From NCBI GenBank assembly GCA_024679955.1, contig JAILCQ010000030.1, forward strand, positions 50,030-114,029: DNA of 64,000 nucleotides, read 5' to 3'. Each line of letters begins with the position of its first letter. The stretch's first letter is position 1. The stretch comes from Bacillota bacterium. Its GTDB lineage: Bacteria > Bacillota > Dehalobacteriia > UBA4068. Below, piece by piece: positions 35,268-43,473 of the stretch. Below the pieces are notes generated by a model, which worked only from the letters and a program-made list of their open reading frames with translations, made no database searches and was not told the origin of the DNA. A program made the position numbers and the translations under genes.

Positions 35268-35886
35268 TAATTACATTTTCATAACCGATATCGCATACGC
35301 TGTCGACGATTTCGGCGATCTGCATAGCTTCTGACGCATCTATTTCGCCGCCCACGATCACAGTTGCCTGTTTTTCACCGATAATCACCACGTTTTCGCC
35401 AAAATTTTTCGCTTTCATCAGTGTTTCCGCTTTGATTTCCTGACCATAGGTTTCGATCAGCGCCACTTTGCTTTGTTCCGCCGCCGCTTTGGCTTCCGCC
35501 CCGGCCTGTTCATCCGCTGCGATTCTTGTCAGCTCCGCCAATTCCCCGGCTTTCGTTTGCTCCCGCTGCAAACGGTAGGCGGCAAACAAAGAGGCGTCCC
35601 CTTCCCTTTCGGGATCCGTTTCCTCGTTTGCCGGCGCTTGTTCCGTTCCCGCCGCCGGGCTTTGGTTTTCTTCCGCCGCCGGGCCGTCCGCCGCTTGAAC
35701 CTGAGCAAAGGCGGCGGAAATATCCGCCGCCGGCATTTCGCCGCCGATACCGCCGTCCAGGCCGCTGCCGGCCTGCTCCCATAGATACAGACCCAGGCAT
35801 AAACCGACGAACAATACCAGGACGGCTTGGGGCAAGCGCCGGTTCCCTTTGCGGACGGCGCTTTTTTTCCAAGGGATTTTTTTCAT
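35254..35886 (-). CDS. spoIIIAH: Stage III sporulation protein AH
   Basis: 210 aa. One N-terminal transmembrane helix (QAVLVLFVGLCLGLYLWEQ), an Ala/Glu/Pro-rich linker, then the ring-forming domain related to type III secretion YscJ (AGAEAKAAAEQSKVALIETYG ... VVIIGEKQATVIVGGEIDASEAMQIAEIVDSVC). In the mother cell it pairs with forespore SpoIIQ to form the feeding-tube channel. Last gene of the operon. Confidence 0.93.
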   Translation of the reverse strand: MKKIPWKKSAVRKGNRRLPQAVLVLFVGLCLGLYLWEQAGSGLDGGIGGEMPAADISAAFAQVQAADGPAAEENQSPAAGTEQAPANEETDPEREGDASLFAAYRLQREQTKAGELAELTRIAADEQAGAEAKAAAEQSKVALIETYGQEIKAETLMKAKNFGENVVIIGEKQATVIVGGEIDASEAMQIAEIVDSVCDIGYENVIIVNR

Positions 35887-35934
35887 TTTTGCGCTCCTTT
35901 CTATTTTCCGTTTTATCCGTTGACCAAGCCGCGC

Positions 35935-36531
35935 CTATTCCCCGCCGCCCTTGCCTTCCACAATGGCGATGCGGTTGGCAGGCAAGGCCAATAAACTGCT
36001 GACCGCCTGATACAACCTTTCTTTCACCAACGGGTCTCCCGCGCCTTCCGATACCACGATCACCCCCTGTACCGGCGGATCGTTTTCCTGCAGCAGCACC
36101 GGGCCGTCCTCGCCCTGGGAGAGAGAGGTTTTCAGGCTGCTTTCCGCTTCGCCCTGCCGTTCTTCCCGGTCATAGGCGTACACCTTTTGCGGCCCCCCGG
36201 CATAGGTAAGGATGGCCTCCACTTTGCCGGCCCCCTTCACCTGCTGCAGCAGAGCCGTCAGTTCGGCGGTAAAATCCGCTGCTCCCGCCGGGGCGGCGCC
36301 GGTTTCTTCCGCCGGCGGCCCGGCTTTCGCGGATGGGGCTTGGGAACGTTCTCCGCCGGCAAACAGCATCAGCGCCGCCCCCAAAAGGAAAACCGCCAGC
36401 AATTTGCCGAGGGTTTTCTTTTCTTTGCCGCTTAAAGCCTGCCATTTTTCTTTCAGCCAATCGCTTTTGTCCTGCGCTTCCCGGGGGCTTTGCCCCGCGC
36501 AGGGCTTATCTCTATCTTCCTCTTCCTTCAC
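35935..36531 (-). CDS. spoIIIAG: Stage III sporulation protein AG
   Basis: 198 aa from a GTG at 36531 (VKEEEDRDKPC); GGAGG lies nine nt upstream inside spoIIIAF, so this start beats the track ATG at 36576, which lacks an RBS. One membrane helix (LGKLLAVFLLGAALMLFAGG), a Pro/Ala linker and the ring-building domain (TAELTALLQQVKGAGKVEAIL ... QGVIVVSEGAGDPLVKERLYQAV). It forms the large ring of the SpoIIIA-SpoIIQ channel. Confidence 0.92.
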   Translation of the reverse strand: MKEEEDRDKPCAGQSPREAQDKSDWLKEKWQALSGKEKKTLGKLLAVFLLGAALMLFAGGERSQAPSAKAGPPAEETGAAPAGAADFTAELTALLQQVKGAGKVEAILTYAGGPQKVYAYDREERQGEAESSLKTSLSQGEDGPVLLQENDPPVQGVIVVSEGAGDPLVKERLYQAVSSLLALPANRIAIVEGKGGGE

Positions 36532-37048
36532 CGGCAGACACCTCCGATATCGTAATATTTTCTTCCGCCACGGCAAAAAAGCCGGACAATGAGGCAGACA
36601 GTTTTTGCCGGTCCAGGACGGCCCCTTCCCGGAGGAGGACGTTTACCTGCAGGCCGGTAAGGACGCCGCTTTGCGCGTCGATCTCCGGCCGGGCCCGGGC
36701 CTGCTCCACCCCTTCGTTCAGGCAAACCAACGCCTGAATCTGCCGGGACAATTGGTCCAGATATTGATCGTAAGCCTGCCCCTGCAGATATACCGCCAGC
36801 GCCTCCCCCTGCTGCCGGTAGCTGTGGGGATCCTCCCTTGCCTCCGATTGGGGCCAGGGGATATCCGGATGCTGTTTCCAGGTTTCCCACAGGGCGCTCA
36901 ACGGCTGCAGGATCACGGCGATCAGCAGCAAACCCAGGGCAAAACGGCTGAATTTGGCCAATTCCCCCGACGGCAACAACAAATCCAGGCAGGCGCTGAG
37001 CAGGAGCAAAGCGGCCACGCCCCGGACGATTTCCGCCACAGTCTCCAT
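36512..37048 (-). CDS. spoIIIAF: Stage III sporulation protein AF
   Basis: 178 aa. Two N-terminal membrane segments (VRGVAALLLLSACLDLLLPSG, FALGLLLIAVILQPLSALWE) and a cytoplasmic domain (VYLQGQAYDQYLDQLSRQIQAL ... VNVLLREGAVLDRQKLSASL), the layout of SpoIIIAF. Overlaps spoIIIAG. Confidence 0.9.
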   Translation of the reverse strand: METVAEIVRGVAALLLLSACLDLLLPSGELAKFSRFALGLLLIAVILQPLSALWETWKQHPDIPWPQSEAREDPHSYRQQGEALAVYLQGQAYDQYLDQLSRQIQALVCLNEGVEQARARPEIDAQSGVLTGLQVNVLLREGAVLDRQKLSASLSGFFAVAEENITISEVSAGEGRGR

Positions 37049-37060
37049 GCTCCCCTCCTT

Positions 37061-38341
37061 TCAGCGCATCATCAGGCTGACATTGCCCAAAGCCACCAGC
37101 AACACGATCAAAAAAAAAGCAAACAAACCGCTGACGGCCAAAACGGCGAAGACCAAGGTCAAATATTTTCCCACACAGGTGAGGGAATCGGCCAGGATCG
37201 CGTCGCCCAAAGGCTGGGCCACCGCACCCGCCAGTTTGAACAGCCAGGATTGCAGCAGGATGCGCAAGGCCGGCAAAGCGCAAAGGACGACCAAAACCCC
37301 GGCGGCCACCACGCCCAGCCAGTTTTTCAGCATTCCCAAACCGGCCAAAACGCTGTCCAGGGTATCCGCCAAAGTACCGCCAACCACGGGAATAAAAATG
37401 CCGGCGGCGGTTTTGGCCGCTTTCACCGACAAACCGCCTACGGAAGCCGCCGCAAAACCGGATACGCCCAAAACGCCGCAAAACAGCGCCGTGCTCAGGC
37501 TGAACAAAGACATGGCCGTATCCTTCAGCAGCCCCGCCAGCTTATCCACGGATAGGCTGGGGCTGAAGCGGCTCAACAGGCTCAATATGGCGGAAAAGAA
37601 GATCAGCGGGTATACCACTTTTTGGATCAATAGCAGGTTCATGCTCAAGGCCGCCGTCAAAAGCGGATCCACCGCCGCAGCCGCCGCGCCGCCGCCCAAA
37701 GCCGCCAGCAAGGGCAGCAGCACCGGCAGCATCACGCAAACGAAATCGCCGATCCGATCCACCGTAGCGCCGGCCTGGGCCAAAGTCCGGCTGAACAGCG
37801 CCGTCACCGGAGCCAGCACCAATAAATAGGCTACAAAGGAGCCGATTTTGCCGACGCTGCCGCCCAAACTGTTTTTCAGCGCGGCCATCAGTGCGCATAG
37901 CAGGGACAAGGCGACGATTTGCCAGATGAAACGGGCCTGGGAGAACAACTCTCCCCAAAGCAATTGTCCCAAAGCGTCAAACATGCGGGAAAAGCCGCCG
38001 GAAAAATCTCCGTCTTTCAAATCCTGCCACAGCTCACTGAAGCGAAAACCGGTTTCTTCCGTGGAGAATTGATCGTCCAAATGTTCCAAAAACGAAGTCA
38101 GATCCCCGCTGTCCACCATATCCCAAATCTGCCGCTCTGCCCTGTCTCCGTCCAAAGCCTGCGGGCGCGTTCCCTCCGCCGGGCCGTCCGCGCTTTGCGC
38201 CAGGGCGGGCGGCCAAGCGCAGGCGAGACAAAGCAGCCACAGCAAAGCGGCCAGGACGCAGGCCGGCAGCAGTCCGCGCCAAGGCCTCCGGCTCCGATTT
38301 TTGCCGCCAACGGCCTCTGTTCCGGCGGCTTTTCCCGGCAT
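37061..38341 (-). CDS. spoIIIAE: Stage III sporulation protein AE
   Basis: 426 aa polytopic protein. Hydrophobic signal segment (LLPACVLAALLWLLCLACAW), an extracytoplasmic stretch, and about eight membrane helices (FGRLLWGEL region onward, SVGKIGSFVAYLLVLAPVTALF, AGIFIPVVGGTLADTLDSVL). The track start at 38770 is a shadow through spoIIIAD; the ATG at 38341 follows AAAGGGGGATGG. Probable membrane core of the channel apparatus. Confidence 0.92.
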   Translation of the reverse strand: MPGKAAGTEAVGGKNRSRRPWRGLLPACVLAALLWLLCLACAWPPALAQSADGPAEGTRPQALDGDRAERQIWDMVDSGDLTSFLEHLDDQFSTEETGFRFSELWQDLKDGDFSGGFSRMFDALGQLLWGELFSQARFIWQIVALSLLCALMAALKNSLGGSVGKIGSFVAYLLVLAPVTALFSRTLAQAGATVDRIGDFVCVMLPVLLPLLAALGGGAAAAAVDPLLTAALSMNLLLIQKVVYPLIFFSAILSLLSRFSPSLSVDKLAGLLKDTAMSLFSLSTALFCGVLGVSGFAAASVGGLSVKAAKTAAGIFIPVVGGTLADTLDSVLAGLGMLKNWLGVVAAGVLVVLCALPALRILLQSWLFKLAGAVAQPLGDAILADSLTCVGKYLTLVFAVLAVSGLFAFFLIVLLVALGNVSLMMR

Positions 38342-38355
38342 AGCCCATCCCCCTT

Positions 38356-38754
38356 TCAGGACAATACCTCCATCACCGATTGCACCACCCCGGCAATGAT
38401 CGGCAAAGCCAACAGCAATATGGCCGCTTTCGCCGCCAACTCGATTTTCATGGCCAGGGCGTTTTGCCCGGCGTCCCGGCACAATTGACCGGCGAATTCC
38501 CCCACATAGGCCACGCCGATGATTTTCAGCATCAGCGACAGATAATAGCTGTCCACGCCGGACAAAAGGGCGATATCGCCGAATTCCTGCAGCAAAACGC
38601 CGAAATAGGGCAAAAGCTTCAGGAACAGTACGCCGCCCGCCGCCAAAGCGGCCAAAACGCTCAAAGCCGCCAGTTTGCTGTCTTTGAGAAAAACCGTGAT
38701 CAGCGAAGAGATCACCGCCACCGCCGCCAAAGCCAGCAAAACGCTTCCTTCCAT
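38356..38754 (-). CDS. spoIIIAD: Stage III sporulation protein AD
   Basis: 132 aa, four hydrophobic helices (LLALAAVAVISSLITVFL, LAALSVLAALAAGGVLFLKL, IGVAYVGEFAGQLCRDAGQN, LLALPIIAGVVQSVMEVL). The YVGEFAGQLCRDAGQNALA segment is characteristic of SpoIIIAD. Confidence 0.93.
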   Translation of the reverse strand: MEGSVLLALAAVAVISSLITVFLKDSKLAALSVLAALAAGGVLFLKLLPYFGVLLQEFGDIALLSGVDSYYLSLMLKIIGVAYVGEFAGQLCRDAGQNALAMKIELAAKAAILLLALPIIAGVVQSVMEVLS

Positions 38755-38766
38755 GGCTTTCCCCCG

Positions 38767-38967
38767 TCAATAAAGATTGAACACCGACTCCACGCCGGCA
38801 AACAGTTGCTGTATCACCGGCAATACCCGAAGCAAGCCCAGGGCCAGCCCCACCACCAGGGTCAAATAGGCGTACTCATCCCGGCCGGCTTGTTTCAGAA
38901 AGGTATGCAATATGGTCACGGCGATGGCCAAAGCCAATAAAAAAAAGATGATCGATATGTCTTCCAT
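38767..38967 (-). CDS. spoIIIAC: Stage III sporulation protein AC
   Basis: 66 aa, two membrane helices: DISIIFFLLALAIAVTILHTFLKQAGRDEYAYLTLVVGLALG. The track gives a 14-residue longer frame to 39009; MEDISIIF at 38967 follows GAGGTGG and matches the family length. Confidence 0.93.
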   Translation of the reverse strand: MEDISIIFFLLALAIAVTILHTFLKQAGRDEYAYLTLVVGLALGLLRVLPVIQQLFAGVESVFNLY

Positions 38968-39012
38968 AAAAGCGCCACCTCTTTCCCGTCTTTTTTCGTT
39001 CGCGGCCACGGC

Positions 39013-39522
39013 TCACAGCAGCAGCAAAGCCGTTACCAACCCGCAGCCCCAACTGAGGCAGCGCCACACCCGGCAAAAGCTTCCGGCGTAGGCCGCGGCT
39101 TCCTGCTCCTGCCCGGCCAGGGCCAAACGGGTCAATTCCAGCATTTGCAACTGTTCCTGCCGGCCGGTCAATCCCAATTGGGGGCCCAAAGCCAAAAGGA
39201 TCTGCCTGTCCTTCTCCTGCAGGCCGCCGGGCCAATCCGCAAGACAGTCCCGCCAGATATCTCCGGCGGTGCGGCCTTGCCCCAGGGCCAAAGCCTGGGC
39301 GGCGGCGCGAAACAAGGGAGCGGCGGCGCCGGCCGCGGCCGCCGCGCCGGCCATGGCCCGGGACAATGGCAGATCCGCATAAGCGATTTGGTTGGACCAA
39401 CTGAGTAGTCCCTGCTGCAAACCGAAGAGCAGGCGGCAGCGGTATTGCAAACGGCCGGCGGCCACATGGCCCACGCCTGCCGACGCGGCCACGATCAGCG
39501 CGCCGCCCAGCAGCTTAAGCAC
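39013..39522 (-). CDS. spoIIIAB: Stage III sporulation protein AB
   Basis: 169 aa. N-terminal hydrophobic segment, FGLQQGLLSWSNQIAYADLPLS, and LGLTGRQEQLQMLELTRLALAG near the C-terminal membrane segment follow SpoIIIAB. Overlaps the spoIIIAA stop by 8 nt. Confidence 0.91.
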   Translation of the reverse strand: MLKLLGGALIVAASAGVGHVAAGRLQYRCRLLFGLQQGLLSWSNQIAYADLPLSRAMAGAAAAAGAAAPLFRAAAQALALGQGRTAGDIWRDCLADWPGGLQEKDRQILLALGPQLGLTGRQEQLQMLELTRLALAGQEQEAAAYAGSFCRVWRCLSWGCGLVTALLLL

Positions 39523-40486
39523 ATTCGTTCCGGGAACGCTCCACCGGCCTCATTTCCCCGTCCAGCACCGTTTCCACCGTGCCCGGCCCCAAGCGCCGGG
39601 AAAGAAAGACAAACCGGCCGAAGGCTTTGTCCGCCAGCAATTGTCGCAAGGCGGGGCGGCGGGCCAAATCCTCTCCCGGCGCGCCGTGAGCGGTAGCGAT
39701 CACCTTGACGCCGGCATGGGCCGCTTCTGCGATGGCGGCCACATCCTCCGGCCTGCCGATCTCATCGCACAGCACCGCTTGCGGCCCCATGGAACGCAGC
39801 AGCATCATCAGGCCTTCCGCCTTGGGACAGCCGTCCAGCACATAGCTGCGGGGCCCTACCGGCAATGGGGGAACGCCCAAACGCAAAGCGGCCAGCTCCG
39901 AACGCTCGTCGACGACGCCGCAGCACAGGGCCTCTCCCATGGCGCCGGAACTGAGCAAACAGGCCATGTCCCGCAGCATGGTGGTTTTCCCCGCCCGGGG
40001 CGGCGCCACCAGCAGCGTGTGGCACAGCCGGCCTTGGGCGTCCGCCAGCAAAGGCAGCAACGGCCTGGCCAAACCGGGGATATGCCTGGCCAAACGGATA
40101 TTGACGGCGGACAGATCCTTCAAGGTCCGCACCTGCCCCTTTTCCAATACCGCCCGGCCGGTGATACCGGCCCGATGTCCGCCGGGCAAGGTGACGTAAC
40201 CCCGGCGCAATTCCTCGGCCAGAGCATAATAAGAAGAATCGGTGATCAGCAATACGCTTTTGCCGAAATCCCCGGCGCTGAAACGGCAGCCCGCCTCCGG
40301 CTCCCGGCTGAGCCCGCCCCGGCCGTTCAGCCATCCTTCCCGGGTGTGAAAACGCAGCAAAACCGGGTGCTCCGGCCGCAGGCGTATCTCTTCCAGCTCC
40401 GCTAAAAGCGCCGGCGGCAAATCGTTCAGGTATTGCCGCCAAGCCTCGGGCAAATAGGGCGTCACTTGTTTATATGTCTCATCCAT
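39515..40486 (-). CDS. spoIIIAA: Stage III sporulation protein AA (secretion-type ATPase)
   Basis: 323 aa. N-terminal domain with EEIRLRPEHPVLLRF, then an AAA-type ATPase: Walker A VAPPRAGKTTMLRDMACLLS, YVLDGCPKAEGLMMLLRSMG, Walker B AVLCDEIGRPEDVAAI. It is thought to energise the SpoIIIA channel. First gene of the eight-gene operon; downstream genes follow with overlaps or very short gaps. Confidence 0.95.
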   Translation of the reverse strand: MDETYKQVTPYLPEAWRQYLNDLPPALLAELEEIRLRPEHPVLLRFHTREGWLNGRGGLSREPEAGCRFSAGDFGKSVLLITDSSYYALAEELRRGYVTLPGGHRAGITGRAVLEKGQVRTLKDLSAVNIRLARHIPGLARPLLPLLADAQGRLCHTLLVAPPRAGKTTMLRDMACLLSSGAMGEALCCGVVDERSELAALRLGVPPLPVGPRSYVLDGCPKAEGLMMLLRSMGPQAVLCDEIGRPEDVAAIAEAAHAGVKVIATAHGAPGEDLARRPALRQLLADKAFGRFVFLSRRLGPGTVETVLDGEMRPVERSRNECA

Positions 40487-40530
40487 ACGATCCCCTCTTC
40501 CCTCGTTCCACTTGTCCAGCTATGTATCAC

Positions 40531-40538
40531 AGTATATG
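40531..40538 (-). promoter_or_regulatory. Possible sigma-E -10 element of the spoIIIA operon
   Basis: Minus strand CATATACT about 45 nt before spoIIIAA resembles the sigma-E -10 (CATACAAT-like). No clear -35 was found, so this is weak. Confidence 0.25.
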
Positions 40539-40647
40539 GAAACCGCCTGCGCCGTAGAACCAAAGGGCAAAGATAAACCGGCAAAAGCAAAATAAATACA
40601 AAAAAGGAAAGCATCTGTCCATTGGTCTGCCCAAAAGCCGGGGCATA

Positions 40648-40686
40648 CAAAAAAGCCCGCGTCTTTTAAAAAGACACAGGCTTTCT
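40648..40686 (-). terminator. Terminator after the DUF3343 gene
   Basis: Minus strand AAAGCCTGTGTCTTTTTAAAAGACGCGGGCTTTTTTGT: imperfect stem with U-tract, between DUF3343 and the spoIIIA operon. Confidence 0.85.
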
Positions 40687-40742
40687 GCATACCCCAAAAT
40701 ATTGCCGTCTTTATTCGTTTTTCCTTCCGTCCGCAGGGCAAA

Positions 40743-40991
40743 CTACAAGGTTTGGGGAATATAATCGCCGTTTTCCAACGCATACAGATGATAACCCGGC
40801 TCCGCCTCCTGCAGCAGCCCGTCCAATTGGGCCCGGTCCTGGGTTTTGAGTTTGATGGCGAAACCGCAGCCGCTGGTGATTTGCCGGGGCGTGGGCATCA
40901 ATTGCGACTGAAACATCCCCTTCAGCCGTTTTTCCATGGCGATGGCCTGATGCGTGGAGTCAAAGGTGATCACAAAACAACCGCTAGCCAT
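40743..40991 (-). CDS. DUF3343 protein (putative Se/S transfer partner)
   Basis: 82 aa: FVITFDSTHQAIAMEKRLKG ... LMPTPRQITSGCGFAIKL is the DUF3343 pattern, with a conserved Cys in the SGCG motif. DUF3343 proteins typically accompany YedF in selenium-trait genomes and may pass a reduced chalcogen. It lies 15 nt after yedF and is closed by a terminator. Confidence 0.88.
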   Translation of the reverse strand: MASGCFVITFDSTHQAIAMEKRLKGMFQSQLMPTPRQITSGCGFAIKLKTQDRAQLDGLLQEAEPGYHLYALENGDYIPQTL

Positions 40992-41006
40992 AGTCGCTCC
41001 TTATCC

Positions 41007-41591
41007 TTAAATAAAGATGCAATTGGCGGCGTTGTTCATTTTCTCCACAAACATAAACATATTGCCCACTTTGCCGATGGCCAAACGTTCGCTCAGATCA
41101 TAGAAATTCAGGCAAGCGCCGCAAGCAAAGATCTCCACACCCTGTGCTTCCAACGTGGCCAAAGTATCCAGTACCGGGCTGTCCTGGCAAGCCAGGAATA
41201 CGCCGCCGTTGACGAAAATCAGGGATTGGGGTTTGGGATTGGCTTCCGTCAAAGCATACAGATAGCTCTTCATCAGGTTTTCGCCCAATTCGTCGCTGCC
41301 TTTGCCGAAGGTCTTGGCGCTTACCACCACCACCGGCCGTTTGCTGTCTTCCCCGCCGTCACTGCCGGCATGTTTCTGCAGATGCACCACATAGACGCCG
41401 TCTTCCGTCTCGGAAGAAAAGCCCAGGCCTTTGTCTTCGGCATAAGAGCGCAAATTGTTGAAAGCCACCGCATTGTCTACCCGGACGGTCAAAATGCCTT
41501 CCGTAAAAGTGTCCAGTATCTTTTTGGATTCAATGATCGGTTTGGGACATTGCCAACCTATGGCGTTCAATTCTTTTTGTTCCATTTTCAT
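41007..41591 (-). CDS. yedF: Selenium-metabolism-associated sulfurtransferase-like YedF
   Basis: 194 aa in two domains: an N-terminal TusA/SirA-like fold with the active-site Cys in AIGWQCPKPIIESKKIL, and a C-terminal DsrE-like domain (PQSLIFVNGGVFLACQDSP ... VEIFACGACLNFY). This fusion is a marker of organisms that use selenium in tRNA, selenoproteins or molybdenum hydroxylases. Co-directional with the radical SAM gene upstream and DUF3343 downstream. Confidence 0.9.
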   Translation of the reverse strand: MKMEQKELNAIGWQCPKPIIESKKILDTFTEGILTVRVDNAVAFNNLRSYAEDKGLGFSSETEDGVYVVHLQKHAGSDGGEDSKRPVVVVSAKTFGKGSDELGENLMKSYLYALTEANPKPQSLIFVNGGVFLACQDSPVLDTLATLEAQGVEIFACGACLNFYDLSERLAIGKVGNMFMFVEKMNNAANCIFI

Positions 41592-41697
41592 ACCCTACCT
41601 TATCTGTAGTTTCGTTTATCTGGTTTATTCCATGGTAGTATACATTCTTTTTCCGTACACATGCATGGATACATCGGCTTCGTATTTATTATACTCA

Positions 41698-43020
41698 TTA
41701 AAATATAGAATCACAATCCTTTTTTCGTGAATATAATGTTTTTCCCTGGCTGGCTGTCAGGTTCAAGGCGCAAAAGGGGATCAGCGACCGGTCCGGCCGG
41801 GCCACATAAACCCGGCAGCGGCGCAAACGCTGCAAATCCAGGCTCAGGCCGTCCTGAAAGGCCATGGCGGAAAGGGAAAAGCCGTTTTGCACCCGTTGAT
41901 CCAGCCAGGTGGGGAAAGAGCAGCACCAGGCGCCGTCCCGGTGGCCGCTTTGCCAATTGACGGCCAGGTGGCGGCGGGAGCGGTCCATACCGCCGCAGCA
42001 GCCGCCGCTGCCTACGGAAACCACCTTTTGCCCGTCGTAAATAAAGCTGCCCTGAAAAGCGCATAACGGATGGGCGGTGGCCAAGGGGCTAAAATGTTCC
42101 CGGCGCAGCAAGCCCCGGCTTTGCGCCGTCAATTGCCGCATACATTCGTCCAGCGTGGGGCCGGCGGCCAGGCCGGGATGGCGGCCGCTGTAGCATACCG
42201 GCTGCAAATGCAGCCCGCGGATATGGGGCAGGTTTTCCAGCATCAAAAAAAAGCAGGGGCCGATCTGCTCCATGTTGACCCCGGATACCGCCGTAAAGGC
42301 CAACACCACCGGCAGCTTGGCCCGGCGGCAGGCGGCCAAGGCCGCCATTTTGATATCCAGCAGCTTTTCGCCCCGCAACGTTTGATACACTTGGTCGTCC
42401 AGGCCATCGAATTGCAGAAAAACCGCGGACAAGCCCGCCGCCGCCAAAGTTTCAGCATACCGAGCCTCCCCAGCCAGGCGTTTGCCGTTGGTATTCAACT
42501 GCACATAGGGAAAGCCTTTGTCCCGGGCCAGGGCGATGATTTGCGGCAAATCCCGGCGCAAAGTGGGCTCGCCGCCGGAAAGCTGCAGATTGTAGGGCTG
42601 CCTGCCCTGGCTGCGCTGCAGCAAAAAATCCAACATGGATGTGATTTGCGATAGATCCGGCGGCGGATCCGCCCCTTCCCCGGAGGCCGCGTAGCAATAG
42701 GGGCAATGCTGGTCGCAATCGCCGGTCAGTTCCAGCAATACGCAGCAGGCGTCCTGCAAATGGGCCTGGCAAATGCCGCAATCAAAGGGGCAGCCCCAAA
42801 GGGCAGGCCGCTCCCAGGGGCCGGCCTGCGCTTCCCCGCCCTGCCGCAGCCAGGCCAGATACCCGTCCTCGTCCTGCCAGATCAGACGGCTGAAAGCGCC
42901 GTGTTCCGGGCATATCTTTTCCAAATATACCCGATGCTCCCGGGCGACGATCTGCGCCGGCAAGCGGGTCAAACATACCGGACACAAACTGGCCGTGCGT
43001 TCCAGTATTTTTTCCCCCAT
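41698..43020 (-). CDS. Radical SAM protein with extra Cys pairs (TrsS-like)
   Basis: 440 aa. N-terminal zinc-ribbon-like SLCPVCLTRLPAQIV ... KICPEHGAF, a CPFDCGICQ motif, then the radical SAM cluster CDQHCPYCYA and LSGGEPTLRRDLPQII. C-terminal cysteines in SGGCCGGMD, WCCSF and PFCALNL. The architecture fits the radical SAM family named TrsS (often a selenoprotein) or the related tetraether-lipid-type enzymes; no in-frame TGA is present, so this is a Cys version if it is TrsS. Substrate unknown. Confidence 0.75.
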   Translation of the reverse strand: MGEKILERTASLCPVCLTRLPAQIVAREHRVYLEKICPEHGAFSRLIWQDEDGYLAWLRQGGEAQAGPWERPALWGCPFDCGICQAHLQDACCVLLELTGDCDQHCPYCYAASGEGADPPPDLSQITSMLDFLLQRSQGRQPYNLQLSGGEPTLRRDLPQIIALARDKGFPYVQLNTNGKRLAGEARYAETLAAAGLSAVFLQFDGLDDQVYQTLRGEKLLDIKMAALAACRRAKLPVVLAFTAVSGVNMEQIGPCFFLMLENLPHIRGLHLQPVCYSGRHPGLAAGPTLDECMRQLTAQSRGLLRREHFSPLATAHPLCAFQGSFIYDGQKVVSVGSGGCCGGMDRSRRHLAVNWQSGHRDGAWCCSFPTWLDQRVQNGFSLSAMAFQDGLSLDLQRLRRCRVYVARPDRSLIPFCALNLTASQGKTLYSRKKDCDSIF

Positions 43021-43242
43021 TTATTTTTCCTCCAAAATCATTTCCACCTCCGCCACTTTGCCCAAAGCGGTCTCTTCATCCAGATAGGGCTGGCCGCAGC
43101 GGGGGCAGCGCAACAAAAGCGTGGAAAAGGTGCTGTCCATATAGGAAACATGGGTTTTTGCCGAGCGCAAAGGCATTTGGCAAGAACAGCAAAGCAAACC
43201 GTCGCTGTTTTCTATCAAATCTTCCGTTTTTATTTCATTCAT
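43021..43242 (-). CDS. Small CxxC redox/zinc-ribbon protein
   Basis: 73 aa from the ATG at 43242 (MNEIKTEDL), which follows GGGAG by eight nt; the track ORF to 43860 is a shadow extension. Two Cys pairs, CCSCQMPL and LLRCPRCGQPYLDEE, suggest a zinc ribbon or redox carrier of the small family that accompanies TrsS-type radical SAM genes. Ends one nt before the radical SAM start. Confidence 0.75.
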   Translation of the reverse strand: MNEIKTEDLIENSDGLLCCSCQMPLRSAKTHVSYMDSTFSTLLLRCPRCGQPYLDEETALGKVAEVEMILEEK

Positions 43243-43362
43243 GGCATTTTCTCCCATTTTCTCCGGCGGGCCCGGCTTGCTTTGGCAACAGCGCCAAAAG
43301 CATAGACAAACCGGAAGCCGCGATCTGGCCAAGCTCCATTCCGGCTTGGCAACGGCGCATTT

Positions 43363-43391
43363 ATTATAGCATATTTTTCCCCGGCGGCAAA
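43363..43391 (-). promoter_or_regulatory. Promoter of the redox-radical SAM-yedF cluster
   Basis: Minus strand TTTGCC (43386-43391), 17-bp spacer, TATAAT (43363-43368). The -35 is weak. Confidence 0.5.
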
Positions 43392-43402
43392 CGGCCCCAC
43401 GG

Positions 43403-43431
43403 TTGAAAAAAAGGCCTGGGCATGCTATATT
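43403..43431 (+). promoter_or_regulatory. Promoter of the secreted nuclease gene
   Basis: TTGAAA (43403-43408), 17-bp spacer, TATATT (43426-43431), divergent from the minus-strand promoter just upstream. Confidence 0.68.
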
Positions 43432-43473
43432 TTTAGCATGACCGGCAGATTTTTTCCATAAAAGGAGGCCGTC

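Noticed and set aside
37061-38770. 569-aa form of SpoIIIAE
   Set aside because: The extension is the antisense-like shadow of spoIIIAD; the start at 38341 has an RBS and gives the family length.
43020-43021. Selenocysteine (in-frame TGA) in the radical SAM gene
   Set aside because: The whole 41698-43020 frame is open with ordinary stop; no internal TGA is needed.
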